NCBI GenBank assembly: GCA_026260175.1
Contig: JAKCWW010003119.1
Coordinates: 1 to 40,927, forward strand
Direction of reading: 5' to 3'
Length of the DNA: 40,927 nt
Source: Reticulitermes lucifugus
Taxonomy: Eukaryota; Arthropoda; Insecta; Blattodea; Rhinotermitidae
Within the stretch, counting starts at the first letter, position 1; every line of letters begins with the position of its first letter. Positions 1 to 9,835 of the stretch are shown piece by piece. Both the position numbers and the translations under genes were made by a program. The notes beneath the pieces are model-generated. The model was not told the origin of the DNA, did not search any database, and saw only the letters and a list, made by a program, of their open reading frames with translations.

Positions 1-385
1 TTCTACCACTACGCTCAGTTTCCCCACCCTTTCGCCATTACTTACCGCGGGAAGAAATATAGTAGGATACTTTTTGGACAGCCCTCGTATATAACTTTTC
101 CATATAAATTTCCCTGAAATTTTCCATGGCTTTGATGTGGGTATGATATGTTGCAGTGAAATTTTACTTCAACCAGAATTTAAAAAAAAGCAATACCTTT
201 TAAATTACATTGCGGTTGTGGAATTGTAAACCGATGTGTAAATTCTGTGAATTCGAAATATGAATTCTGCCTTAAAATAGGAATTTTTATCTTGGTTTTA
301 ACAGAAGTTAAGAAAGCACTTTCAATTTCAGTTTTCTCAGTGACATTTATCAGTTGCAGTCGTTTTAGAATTCGTTAAGTTGATC
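1..385. other. Unassigned AT-rich sequence
   Basis: I see no gene, RNA or recognisable repeat here. The first ~60 bases are less AT-rich than the rest and could be the edge of a repeat that continues outside the window. Confidence 0.4.
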
Positions 386-387
386 AC

Positions 388-672
388 GCGGTGGCGCAGT
401 TGGTTGAGGCACTGCGCTACAAGCTGGGAGGTCGCCGGTTCGATTCCCGATGTCATTGACATAATCCTTTCGGTCGCACTATGGCCCTGGGGTCGACTCA
501 GCTTCTAACAGAAATGAGTACCAGGATTATTTCCTGGGGGGTAAAGGCGACCTGTACGTAGGGCTGAGAACCTTACCACCTTCTTGGGCCGACTGTCTAG
601 AAATCTGACACCCTCAAACTTCTGGAACCCTAAGGGCCTGTCGAGGCCTGTAATGGTATTGCTTTACCTTTA
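388..672 (+). repeat. tRNA-derived SINE, family 1
   Basis: The head reads like a tRNA gene with both internal RNA polymerase III promoter boxes: A box TGGCGCAGTTGG at 392-403 and B box GGTTCGATTCC at 437-447, the usual spacing apart. A unique body follows (through GAGTACCAGG near 515) and the element fades out in T-rich sequence after about 660. The head does not close into a clean tRNA cloverleaf and continues into a ~200-bp non-tRNA body, so I call it a SINE rather than a tRNA gene. A decayed inverse copy of the body lies at 1505-1640. SINEs of this kind encode no protein and depend on LINE machinery to move. Confidence 0.8.
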
Positions 673-1504
673 ATTTTACTACTGGTTATATGTAAAACAC
701 ATATTTATACTTAAGATTTGGGTGTTCATGTTCAGATCACCGTCTTCGGGGATGTACGCACTTATCTATCAAACTGCACGGTGACATATCCTGGTAGACC
801 TAATATGGAAAGTGGGACATGATCATATACACAATCTATGGCGCATTCGGAGGTCGATATATTGTGGGGCAGATATATGGGAATCGTAGCTGTCGTAGCA
901 TTTGTCGTGTACTGGGGACTGCAAGAATTCTGGAACATTCGGAACAATGAAGGCATGCCGAAATTATACCTGGGAGAGCAGGGAGTATTCCCAACTTTTT
1001 TCGCAGGTGGATCTGTTCATGAGGGATAGACTTCTCAAATAGACAGGTGGGAAAAAAGCACATAATCGATTAGACCTAATGACGCTTAAGGTCAATATTC
1101 AACCGACAAAAGGATAGCTGAAGATTAGTCTTCTGGGATATTACGCCGTTAGTTTTGGCAAATTTGTCGGTGCTTCGGAACTTACTGTCCATCAACAGAG
1201 TAAGAGTGAAGCGATGTATTCTGGTAGAATTCTGACTACGTTTACGAAGAACGTTTGCGACATAGTAGGTTACTCCGAAACGTGAATGTTTATCCATCAG
1301 GCTGCATGGCTTACCACCACCGTGAGGACCTCAACTCTAGTAATATCGTAGTTGCATTTACAAATTACGTTATTCTCCCGCAAAGAATGGAGAGTTCCAT
1401 TTAAACTAGAGTACTTATTCAGCAAACTTTATATTTAATTTGTAACTTTGTTAGTCACTAAGGTAAAGTTGTAGCTGTGCAAAAAATTCGACATTTGATT
1501 GAAG
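673..1504. other. Unassigned sequence
   Basis: Only short ORFs of under 80 codons occur on both strands, with no family resemblance that I recognise. I see no repeat shared with the rest of the window. Confidence 0.4.
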
Positions 1505-1640
1505 TGAGTAATCAGCTTCACGCTTGGATCGCTTTACCCCCGGAGAAAGAGCCCCTGGTACTGATGAAATTAGAAGCGTTTTTGACTCCGGGGCCGATGT
1601 GGACAATCTGGAGAAGAGAAAATCCCTAAACTTCCTAGGG
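1505..1640 (-). repeat. Decayed SINE family 1 body fragment
   Basis: Read on the minus strand, this stretch has the same order of words as the body of the SINE at 388-672: a GGCCCCGGAGTC-like block, then AGTACCAGG, then GGGGGTAAAG followed by a CGAYC-like end. The tRNA-like head is absent and divergence is high, so this is an old headless fragment. Confidence 0.55.
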
Positions 1641-1645
1641 TAATA

Positions 1646-2180
1646 AATAATTTAATGAGTTTGACACTATTATAACTGCGATTTATGTGACTAAGAATAC
1701 TCATTTTTAGAGTATTTTCCAAATTTATATTAGAAATATGATGACACTTCTACAGAACCTTTCGTACTACTACTGTATTTCAAACTGCAACAAAATCATC
1801 GGATGGTTGGAGAGTCCCACGTGAAAGAATCTTTCATCAAGACATATTGCCTCGTCTCCTTGTTACAAGTTTTAATCAATTTTCCCAGTTATCTGCGTTC
1901 ATTATAAATTTGTTGCAGTCACTCATAATTCACAGTTCATTGTACCAAGAAGAACATAATCTGACTTGTTAATTAACGAGTTTTCATCAATTAAAAGGCC
2001 GAAGTAGTGTTATGTCTCATGTTAGAATGGACAAAAAAATATTTATACAGCAAATGGGAATTTGGTGTGTTCAAGAAAACCTTCAAGAAAAACATCAATC
2101 TGTCTCAAATTTATGGCTGTATTTATTTTGTTTCTGCGTTCTTTTCAACATTCGTCATGTAGCTGGAAACATCCCGGGCT
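1646..2180. other. Unassigned AT-rich sequence
   Basis: No coding potential or repeat match within the window that I can support. Confidence 0.4.
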
Positions 2181-2224
2181 TCCTTGCCCTTCCCGACCTT
2201 AGTTATAAGTAAATTTATCCTTGT

Positions 2225-2510
2225 ATATGGCATGAAAACATATGGGGACAACAGTAGTATAGCTCTACTCATTCTTACCCTCGGCACTAAATACAGGTGA
2301 AGTGCCACTTTCACGCGCCAGCCGCCTAACCCCCGGGGAAATATCCCCTTATCCATTGTCTGCGAAGGATTTGGTGGGCCCGATTTCCGGTCTTGAGGTT
2401 ATGAAAACACAGAAATGTTACCCTTGCGGGGAATCAAACAACGATTTTTCAGTCGTCCAGCTGATAGTCTAGTCACTACACCGACTACTCTAACCAGGCC
2501 TGACGTCCCA
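2225..2510 (-). repeat. tRNA-derived SINE, family 2
   Basis: On the minus strand a tRNA-like head starts near 2505. It has an A-box-like GGTGTAGTGACTAGACT and a B-box-like GTTTGATTCCCC near 2425-2440. The body ends with the word GCCGAGGGTAAGAATGAGTA near 2265-2290. The same head and tail words (GGTGTAGTGACTAAACT and GCCGAGGTTAATAATGAGTA) recur in the same order at 14450-14645, which makes this a dispersed family and not a chance tRNA-like hit. Confidence 0.65.
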
Positions 2511-2519
2511 CAGTTATAT

Positions 2520-3235
2520 AATATAAAATATTACCGCAATTGTGCGATCTTTTGCCGTCCTTTCATACTGCGGAAAGTTGATAATTGCGTTACACAACAG
2601 GTGATTTTAGATTTAACATAATAACAAACACTGTTCTAGAGGGCGGACTGTTTGTCTTATATTTCCAGATAAATGTAACTGTACTTGCACTAAGTGTCGG
2701 GATATGGTTACAAAGTAATTATGTTTCCATAACGGATATAAAATAAATAACACACTTAAAATCGTAAAATCGCTGATGATGAGCTTCTAAATTTTTATTG
2801 CTCACCATATTTTATTGGGGTGATCAAATGGAGGATGAGATGGATGATGGGGAGAAGAGAAATGCACGCATAATTTTTGTTGAAAAGCGTGACAGAAAAA
2901 GATAGACTTAGGCTTAGATGTCTTAAAGAAATAGGATAGGATGTTGTCGATCTCTCTGGCTGTGGATGACTATTGTACAGAAAGTAACGAATAATCGACT
3001 TCCATAAAATATGGGGAAATTCTTAAACTTATGTAGATCTGTTAGCTTCTCAACAAGAACACTTTTCCATTGATTTAGTTTTTTTTTGTTAGATAGTCTG
3101 ACAGAAATATAATTAAAACGAAACCGATTTCAAAATTTAATTTTTCTTATAGATAGGCCATTTGCTTGTGTGAATTGTAACTGATAGCTTGCGAATTTTC
3201 TGCGGCCACCCTGTCCAACTCTTTTTTCTGGTAAC
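2520..3235. other. Unassigned AT-rich sequence
   Basis: No gene seen. A poly-T tract lies near 3080-3087. Nothing here matches the repeats listed elsewhere. Confidence 0.4.
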
Positions 3236-3260
3236 ATTGGTAAGTCGCTTTCTTTCTAAC

Positions 3261-3290
3261 TATATATATATATATTTATTTATATTACAG
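3261..3290. repeat. (TA)n-rich microsatellite
   Basis: A short run of alternating T and A, followed by T-rich sequence, at the left edge of the PLE-related region. Confidence 0.7.
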
Positions 3291-3600
3291 CTTATAATCA
3301 ACAACAAATACAATACCATGATTCTGTGCATCAAGTGACTAACGCTGCTATTTTAAATTCTGACTTTAACTTATATGATAAAATTATAGGTTTTACAGTT
3401 TTACATATTTTACAAATTCAAATGTTTTATAACTTATTACTGAGACAAGTGTGCTCTTCGGGTCCGTTTAACATGCGAAGTGAATTGTAATAGCTTGTTA
3501 CCCCCTGAAGATGGTCTACGGACTGAAACACGTGTAGGGGAATACATCGACACTAATAAAAACTATAAAGTAGTTTATGGTTGCGCATTTGTTGGTTAAC
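3291..3600 (+). mobile_element. Penelope-like element terminal region (LTR-like)
   Basis: The block carries a hammerhead-like motif (3501-3540) followed about 40 bases later by the word GCGCATTTGTTGGTT. The PLE copies at 4437-5632, 25621-25757 and 26914-27374 have the same order of parts: ribozyme-like core, spacer, then GTGCATTT(A)GTTGGT. No reverse transcriptase remains here, so this is a solo terminal repeat or a heavily truncated copy. The left boundary is a guess and no TSD was found. Confidence 0.6.
3501..3540 (+). ncRNA. Hammerhead-ribozyme-like motif (PLE type), best preserved copy
   Basis: Parts in order: CCCC (stem I, 5' side), core CTGAAGA (fits CUGANGA), one extra U, stem II GGTC-TACG-GACT, core GAA, stem III ACACGTGT, A at the cleavage position, GGGG (stem I, 3' side). 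Every conserved hammerhead core position is met. Two deviations: the extra U after the CUGANGA box, and a stem III that is a loopless palindrome and so can only close between two molecules or in a dimeric transcript. Minimal hammerheads of this sort are known in PLEs. Activity is not shown by sequence alone. Confidence 0.65.
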
Positions 3601-3619
3601 TGAATAATAATAATTGGTA

Positions 3620-4385
3620 AGTCTCCTTTCATTCTTCATCGTAGTTTTTCATTATTTTTTCTTTCGCGTCCCAATGGACCTCATCGAAGCGGCAAAGAAT
3701 CAAAATCGAAGAGCTGATACCTTCTTGGGAACTGGAGAACAGAAGTGTTCGAACTTTGACATGATTAAAAGAAAACAAGCAATGATTGCAATGAAATTCC
3801 GCGTCTCCTAGTGGCCGTTTTATCAAGTATACGTTTCTTATTGACAAATAGAACACACTTCTTTCAAAAAGAATATGGTTTCCGATTACAAGCCAGGCAT
3901 GTGCCAGAGTGTGTTTTTTTTTAGGTAAAATGATTATCTATCGTCTCAATTACGAAGCAGAGTACAGGACGGAAAGTTACTTCCAGAATGTTTCTTCCAA
4001 AGCAACCCTTTCTCTCATTTCAGGAACATTAACAAAATTCAATATCATGCCAAAACACTTTCCCTTGTACGCAGTAAGTCTCTCTTTACACATTCATATT
4101 CTGTTTTCTATTTAAAAATACTCTAGAAGTAAAATACCCCGTCGCCCAACTCGGTTTTGACCAGCGCGATTTTGACTACGCACTTGAAAATAATTATGTT
4201 TATGGGTAAAAAATTTTCAAACGCTGAAAGTCCAGAAACATTTGTACATTAAGGGATGTGTGGGTCCATAAGCATCCGAGTTTACGTAAACTTATTTGTC
4301 CGTAAATCTGTGCAACGCAGTTTCTCCTCACACTCTTTAATCACCCACCCTATATCCCTGGCTGGGCGAGAGACGCCTGTAAATA
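3620..4385. other. Unassigned sequence left of the PLE
   Basis: A 65-codon open stretch at 3614-3811 has no recognisable domain and no convincing splice context, so I do not call it a gene. The rest is AT-rich without repeats that I can match. Confidence 0.4.
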
Positions 4386-4423
4386 ATGGCTACGAATAAC
4401 ATGTGTTGTCTAGTAGATTCAAC

Positions 4424-4436
4424 TCTCAAGATAGCA
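4424..4436. repeat. Target-site duplication, left copy (13 bp)
   Basis: TCTCAAGATAGCA here is identical to 5633-5645. The two copies bracket the PLE exactly. Confidence 0.85.
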
Positions 4437-4495
4437 TGTTTCACAAACCAACTGAATGCACATTCATTGATACTATATTATATAGTTACTAACTA

Positions 4496-4536
4496 CCCCT
4501 ACATATGTTTCAGTCCTTCACAGACCATCATCAGGG
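4496..4536 (-). ncRNA. Hammerhead-ribozyme-like motif in the sense LTR of the PLE
   Basis: On the minus strand: CC, core CTGATGA, an extra U, stem II GGTC-TGTGAAG-GACT, GAA, palindromic stem III ACATATGT, A at the cleavage position, GGGG. It matches the opposite-strand copy at 5496-5536 base for base. Stem I is weak (two clear G-C pairs) and stem III can only close in a dimer. Confidence 0.6.
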
Positions 4537-5256
4537 TTTTTTTTAAAAAACTACACTTATTATACATCCATAAATTCAGGCATTATCGTCTGTAGTCAGG
4601 TCACTTTTAGTTTTGTTAAGTTATAATAACCCTTTAAAAATGGATATGTTTAAAATTGTAGAGTATAAAACACTGTATAAAATCATAAAAAGTTAAAAAG
4701 TTTGTAGTGTTTGTATATACGATGTTATATAGCATCACAATTGCACTATTTACGCACTTCACTCACTGGATGTTGCGTAGAATCGTGGTGTTTGGGTTAG
4801 AAGGTCATGTTTGGGTTGAACTGTGAAAACGGATATGAATATATTAAAAACTGATTTTTCTCTTGTTATATATTATTTAGTTAGGAGATTAGATTATTGA
4901 ATGACATACCTGCTTGGTTTTGTGTGTTGTCGTGATATGTGTTCCTGTCTATTGAACGTCCTGTAGACTGCTGTGGGATCGTGATTGAAGTACATTGTAT
5001 CTGCGTATTGATAGGGGAGAAGGATGGGGGTAAGACACAGTGTTGCGATCTATTGGGCGGTCTTGTGACCAATATTGAGGAGACGTAACTGATGTTTACG
5101 TATGTTTATTTTTAAAGGGTTGAATGGTGGGGGTAATGAACTTGAATAACGGGTTTTCTTCAGCCGGGTTCTGTTCATCGATCAAGATGCTGTTTATAGT
5201 ATGACTGTATATAAAGATTTCTGTTATATTTATGTGCCATCCCTTTCTGCATATCT

Positions 5257-5489
5257 TTAGCAGGTAATTAGGAGGTCAAGAAAATTAATTGTGTTGTATT
5301 TTTCATCAGTAGCTTTAAATTGGAGTTCTTTATGTATTTTGTTCATAAAGTCTTGGATATCATTCATATTGGTATGGTTTGTGTCGTATATTATTAAAAT
5401 GTCATCTACATATCTATTGTAGTAAATAATCTTGTTGCTGTCTAAAGTATTCTTTATTATATGTTGTTCATAATGTTGTAATGTTTTAA
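5257..5489 (-). pseudogene. PLE reverse transcriptase fragment (YVDD motif C)
   Basis: Minus-strand translation contains YYNRYVDDILIIYD, with the two catalytic aspartates of RT motif C at 5401-5412. A further ~35 residues ending in NFLDLLI correspond to the region after motif C in Penelope-type RTs. Motifs upstream of C (fingers and most of the palm) are missing because the element is 5'-truncated, and the frame ends at a TAA just after 5257. The reading frame upstream of 5489 runs into the inverted terminal repeat, so the first ~25 codons of the open stretch there are not RT. Downstream sequence to about 4880 still gives RT-like words in shifted frames. An inactive relic. The assignment to PLE rather than an LTR element rests on the flanking ribozyme-like repeats and the lack of LTR or primer-site structure. 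Confidence 0.72.
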
Positions 5490-5495
5490 AAAAAA

Positions 5496-5536
5496 CCCTG
5501 ATGATGGTCTGTGAAGGACTGAAACATATGTAGGGG
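5496..5536 (+). ncRNA. Hammerhead-ribozyme-like motif in the inverted LTR of the PLE
   Basis: Same parts as the copy at 4496-4536 but on the plus strand, so the two face each other across the element. Core CTGATGA at 5498-5504, GAAAC at 5521-5525. Confidence 0.6.
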
Positions 5537-5632
5537 TAGTTAGTTACTATATAATGTAGTATCAATGAATGTGCATTTAGTTGGTTTGTGAAACATTAAA
5601 TGAAAATGCACGGTGCAAATAATATAAAAAAA

Positions 5633-5645
5633 TCTCAAGATAGCA
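5633..5645. repeat. Target-site duplication, right copy (13 bp)
   Basis: Identical to 4424-4436. Confidence 0.85.
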
Positions 5646-6340
5646 CTTTACCATTTACTGGTACTTTCAAGGGCATTAGAGGCGATTAGTTTCGATGCTC
5701 CTCTGCGATGTATTTCTTGCATAACATTGTATTTCTTATACAGTGTTTTTATTAGGAATGTTTTGGTCATAATTTTTCGTATTTTATGTAGCAAATTGCG
5801 TCAGGGCAATATGGAATGCATGAATGTATAAATGACCGAAAGACTGAGTAAATGAGTGAATAAATGTGTGAATTGTTAATGAAAAGCTAAGCAGATTAAA
5901 GCAGTGAGAAGTGCTAGCTTTTCTCAGGTTTTCCACAGTTTCACTCAAAATTGAAAAAATGCATGCTTGGGTAGTACTTCCAAATATGTCTCCATTGCTA
6001 GCTTCCTCTTTCTTCCCTCGTCAGATTTTATATATTATAATCTCATTCGAAAGTATGTTGTAACCAACGTACTTGAAAGGCGTAGGAGGCCTCATCACAC
6101 AAAATTCGAAAGCAAAACAAATGACTGCGCTTGAGATATAGACGTTCATTTGTAAAGTTTCTTTGCTGTTGTTACTGCGTAAGTAGGTAGTTACTGAGAA
6201 CTGTTTTGATTAATTAGATTTCTGTTTGTTATTTTACTCTTCTGGTGTGTTGCATGTGATGTGGCATCCCAGGGAGAATAGAAGGTTCTGGCCTGACACT
6301 GACATGACCCTGTCTTCGCATGGAATACCCAATAAATACT
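5646..6340. other. Unassigned AT-rich sequence
   Basis: No gene or repeat that I can support. It includes degenerate TGAATGAATG-like runs near 5816-5875. Confidence 0.4.
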
Positions 6341-6341
6341 G

Positions 6342-6440
6342 TTGTCTGTCTTACGACAGCTCCAAAGCCTCTTCCAAAGCGAATTCTGCACAGAGTGCAA
6401 TATATTGCTTCCTCTTTCAATTTACAGTACCCTATCTTTT
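6342..6440 (-). pseudogene. LINE 3'-terminal coding scrap
   Basis: Minus-strand translation gives YCKLKEEAIYCTLCRIRFGR and then GFGAVVRQTT, which lines up with the last codons and start of the 3' UTR of the LINE seen at 37035-37301 (WKLKEE, then a TRFGRGYGPAVRQTT reading). Only this ~100-bp extreme 3' end is present, as expected of a severely 5'-truncated LINE copy. No TSD was identified. Confidence 0.6.
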
Positions 6441-6732
6441 CCTTAACTTGGCTACTGACATAAATTTATCGAAATATTGGACCAAATTCCGAATTTCCTT
6501 AAAGAATCGACTGAATTTCATTAGGTGACTTGAATTTTTAAAGTTTTGTTTTGAAAGAAAGCAACGTATCGATGTTTAAGAATTTCGGCAATATTAATTT
6601 TCCGATTCGTGACGGGAATGGGGCCCATATTTTTGGGTTACTGGCAGTAGAGTAGATGGGAAGACGGTCATCGCCTTTGACACTTCGCACAGAGTTGTCC
6701 AGACATTAATTAAATTACAGTCGAAAGCAAAC
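6441..6732. other. Unassigned sequence
   Basis: Nothing recognisable between the LINE scrap and the palindromic element. Confidence 0.4.
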
Positions 6733-6991
6733 CTAAACACGCATGTAATCTGTGGTCTTTTGGGTAATTACACGTCGTCGTGTGGTAATTATTTACCGAC
6801 GTTTCGGGACAACGTATCGGTCCCATCTTCATGGGTCAAGATTCCGAGATGGATGACCCATGAAGATGGGACCGACACGTTGTCCCGAAACGTCGGTAAA
6901 TAATTACCACACGACGCCGTTGAATTACCCAAAAGACCACAGATTACATCAACATCGCGGCGGAAGCCTGAAATCAAGGCTAAACACGCAT
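6733..6991. mobile_element. Palindromic PLE-LTR-like element, locus 1, with 12-bp TSD
   Basis: Direct repeats CTAAACACGCAT at 6733-6744 and 6980-6991 bracket the element. Inside are two inverted 96-bp arms, 6743-6838 and 6854-6949, about 96% identical by eye, around a 15-nt spacer. Each arm carries a hammerhead-like string: xTGAAGA, a 5-bp stem II GGGAC/GTCCC, then GAAACGTCGG. Only the right arm continues into a ~30-bp terminal block (6950-6979) that reads GATTTCAGGCTTCCGCCGCG on the minus strand. The same layout recurs at about 12977, 18781 and 35351. No coding capacity. Confidence 0.78.
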
Positions 6992-9485
6992 AATTCGAAA
7001 TTACGAGTATTAGTGTTAAGTAAGATTCATGATCCAAATGTCTAAAAAATGTGTCGTTAACTAGTCATATCATAGCTTCAAATGCTTCATGACCATATTA
7101 TGATGTATATTTACTTCTGGTCAGCATATGATCCAGTATATTCTAATCCAGTTTCAGTTACATTTTATTTTCCATGTTATTGTACAAAATACGCCTCTGT
7201 TCTTCCTTTCGTCATCTCTAATGATTTTAGGAGATGGTTTGTGATATAATGCTTAAATCAACTAGCATTCATAAGCTAGCACCATGGTGGTGTAAAACGT
7301 ATGATATTTCGTCCTTTCGTTTTATGGCGTGTTCTGTGTTTGAGGCGCGCGCGTCTGTCTGTACGCGTGCAACAAATCAAGAAGCACTGTAATATTTTCG
7401 TGTGGCTTGTTATGAGAGAAATTTACTAAAAAAATTTTAAGATATTACAGTTTTCAGGCGGACAGTAATACAGGCCACATTACTGTGCATAAATACCTAA
7501 TGTGCAGATGTGTTTTGAGCGTCCCACCTCTGCTGTGTTTGTTCGCACTCTTTCGATCCATAGGCAATTAAACCTGGTGTTCCAGAAAATTTATTTTCCA
7601 GCGTATTCTAACAACAGCGCTACAGTCAATCGCTGTTGCTATGATGTGGAGAGAATCAAACTTGGTGTAGTCTAGGAGTTAACTGAGGCATTCATTTCCT
7701 AATTTTTATGACTTGGATTTAATGATACCGTTGTATAATTCAGTGTTTGGTTCTTGCAGTGCAGCGAGTAATGTATTCCGGAAGAACTGAATTTATCAAT
7801 TTAGGGTATAATACAACAAGGCGTTTCGTTATACGTATTACCTGATAATTCTTTTCCACAGATCTAGGATCAAATTTTGCACCGATACAAATTATGTAGT
7901 TTTGAATTGAAGTGTTTGAGGCTAGAAACTGCCCTAAATCGTCTGTCCTTATATGCACATAATTATATAATATTACATGAATTATATATGAATTTTAATA
8001 TCTCAATTTATATTCGTGTAAATTAAATGTGATTTTGAAAAAGGATACACTGAAACACTTTCCCAGATTTCACCTTAATCCTATCCCAATATCTCTTTCA
8101 TGACTTTTCAAGTGTCAGTTTTACAAAATGATTCGCCGACAAAATCCTGTACGCATTCTTTGTATCTCCATCCTAGATACACAAACAGGTTGTCATTACA
8201 TTTCGACATTTATTGCACTAAATTACCTGCATGAATATGGTGCTTAATCATACATCCATAATTATTGAATGTCAATATCGAGAAATGTTTACAGGAAATT
8301 CAAGAAACTGCAGTTTAAGTAAAGTAAGATAACACCATACCAAAAGAATACTATTACCCTCCTGAACACACACTTGCTGCTATGAGGTATTTAGTTAATC
8401 GCATGAATTCATAACAACTACACCCCCATCATAAAGAAAACGACACTTCAGTGATTCAGAATATCAGATTGTTAAATCCTTGAAAGAAATATATGAACTT
8501 CAGAGGAAAAGAAAGAAAACACTGTTTCTCTTTACTTACGTTGGGAAATAGGTAAAATTTATTAAAAAAAGTGTTAAACACGCCACTTTAAGACATCATT
8601 CCATAATAGAAATTCTATAGAATTCAACCTAAAATGTAAAAACAAAATTCGCTCTAATAAATGTTAAAAGTTTTGAGTATATCAAGTAACCTCGCAAATA
8701 CTCAAAATATTATTTTGGTTAAATTGGAGGATATTTCCTGACACGGTTTGGCAAACACTTGCCGTCATTTCGAAATTGCAACCATAAATATAAATTTGCA
8801 CAACATATTTTAAAGACACCGAACAAGAGCTATTAATATCACGAAAACACTGCCCAGAGCGAAGAAAACCCACACCTCAACATCGTCGAAACGTTGTACG
8901 TTTTGTAGTGAAACGAGAAACGATACTCGGTTAAACGATGAAATTTCTTCGAATGCAACCTTTTACGTTATTCCGCATCACATAATTAGACGGGCACCAC
9001 AAACTTATATGTATATCTCCCAGTATTTCTTTGACAGTAATTCTTTTCTCAAAGTTTTAAATTTTCTTGAACATCTTTTACATATCTTCACGTTTAAAAT
9101 ATGTCTTTATACACATATTTATATACAGTTAACTGTCCCGCACACTAATAGAAGAGTAGTAAAAAATTGACGCCTTAAGGAATCGCGACAAGGCCTGGAC
9201 TGAAAATATTCTACCTAAAATCAAACAAAAGTAAGCTTCATGTCCACTTTTTATATTAACCTTTGTATTTCTCTTTTATTTAAAAGCACAAGTGTATGTA
9301 ATGCTTTTAGTTAAAAATCTTACTCTCTCATGGAGCCTTCTACACTTTTTCGTAATTCAGGTGTTAATACACAAAAAAGAGGAACTTAAACCTAACGTCT
9401 TTTATCATATTAGAAGTGCCACATTAGTACCACATGATTTTAATATATTGTTTAAATATATAGTAAAATATTTTAACTTTTGCTA
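6992..9485. other. Unassigned AT-rich sequence (~2.5 kb)
   Basis: The longest stretch with nothing nameable in the left third. All ORFs are under 75 codons and look like chance. A short CG-rich patch, GGCGCGCGCGTCTGTCTG-like, lies near 7340-7365. I see no tRNA-like boxes and no repeat shared with the rest of the window. Confidence 0.4.
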
Positions 9486-9488
9486 TCC

Positions 9489-9742
9489 CAGTGGCCGTTC
9501 GTTCTAAGGCGTGAGTCTTCAGCCTCTTGCTTGCTGGGATTGCGGGTTGGAATCCCGCCGGGGGGCATGGATGTCTCTCTCTTGTGAGTTTTGTGTGATG
9601 TCAGGTAGAGGTCTCTTCATCAGGCTGATCACTTGTGCAGAGGAATCCTACGAATGCGGTGTATCTGAATGTGATCGTGAAGCCTTGATAATGAGGAAGC
9701 CTGGAGCACTAGGGGCTGTTGCGCCATGAAAAAAGAACTTTT
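9489..9742 (+). repeat. tRNA-derived SINE, family 3
   Basis: A tRNA-like head starts near 9489, with a strong B-box-like GGGTTGGAATCCC at 9544-9556 and a weak A box upstream. A ~180-bp body ends at GCGCCATGAAAAAAG, giving a short A-rich tail near 9728-9735. Its 72-codon open frame (9511-9729) is incidental. The body differs from the family 1 and family 2 SINEs. Confidence 0.6.
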
Positions 9743-9835
9743 AACACAGTTTCGGCCAAGAACAACAACAGCAGTATTTAAACATCTATAAGAATTAGAC
9801 ATCTGTCACCTTTTGGATTAACAATTCTATATAAT

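Larger units (their letters stand above)
4437..5632 (-). mobile_element. 5'-truncated Penelope-like retroelement with inverted terminal copies
   Basis: Bounded by a perfect 13-bp TSD. On the minus strand it runs: an inverted LTR-like copy (about 5490-5632), a reverse transcriptase fragment with YVDD (5257-5489), eroded coding sequence, and a sense LTR-like copy (about 4550-4437). Both terminal copies contain the same ribozyme-like motif and the GTGCATTTAGTTGGT word. The right, inverted copy runs ~35 nt further than the left, through TGAAAATGCACGGTG at 5601-5615. PLEs are known for inverted or tandem terminal repeats and variable-length TSDs. I see no GIY-YIG endonuclease remains, so the protein 3' half is deleted or too decayed to read. 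Confidence 0.8.

Noticed and set aside
388..460. A functional tRNA gene
   Set aside because: Both promoter boxes are present, but the arms do not close a full cloverleaf and the unit continues into a SINE body with a second copy at 1505-1640.
2770..2800. CTGATGATGAGC as another hammerhead core
   Set aside because: No GAAA box or stem II follows within a workable distance.
5490..5565. The first ~25 codons of the open stretch in front of the YVDD fragment as part of the RT
   Set aside because: They are encoded by the inverted terminal repeat, not by the RT gene; the real RT text begins after the junction at about 5489.
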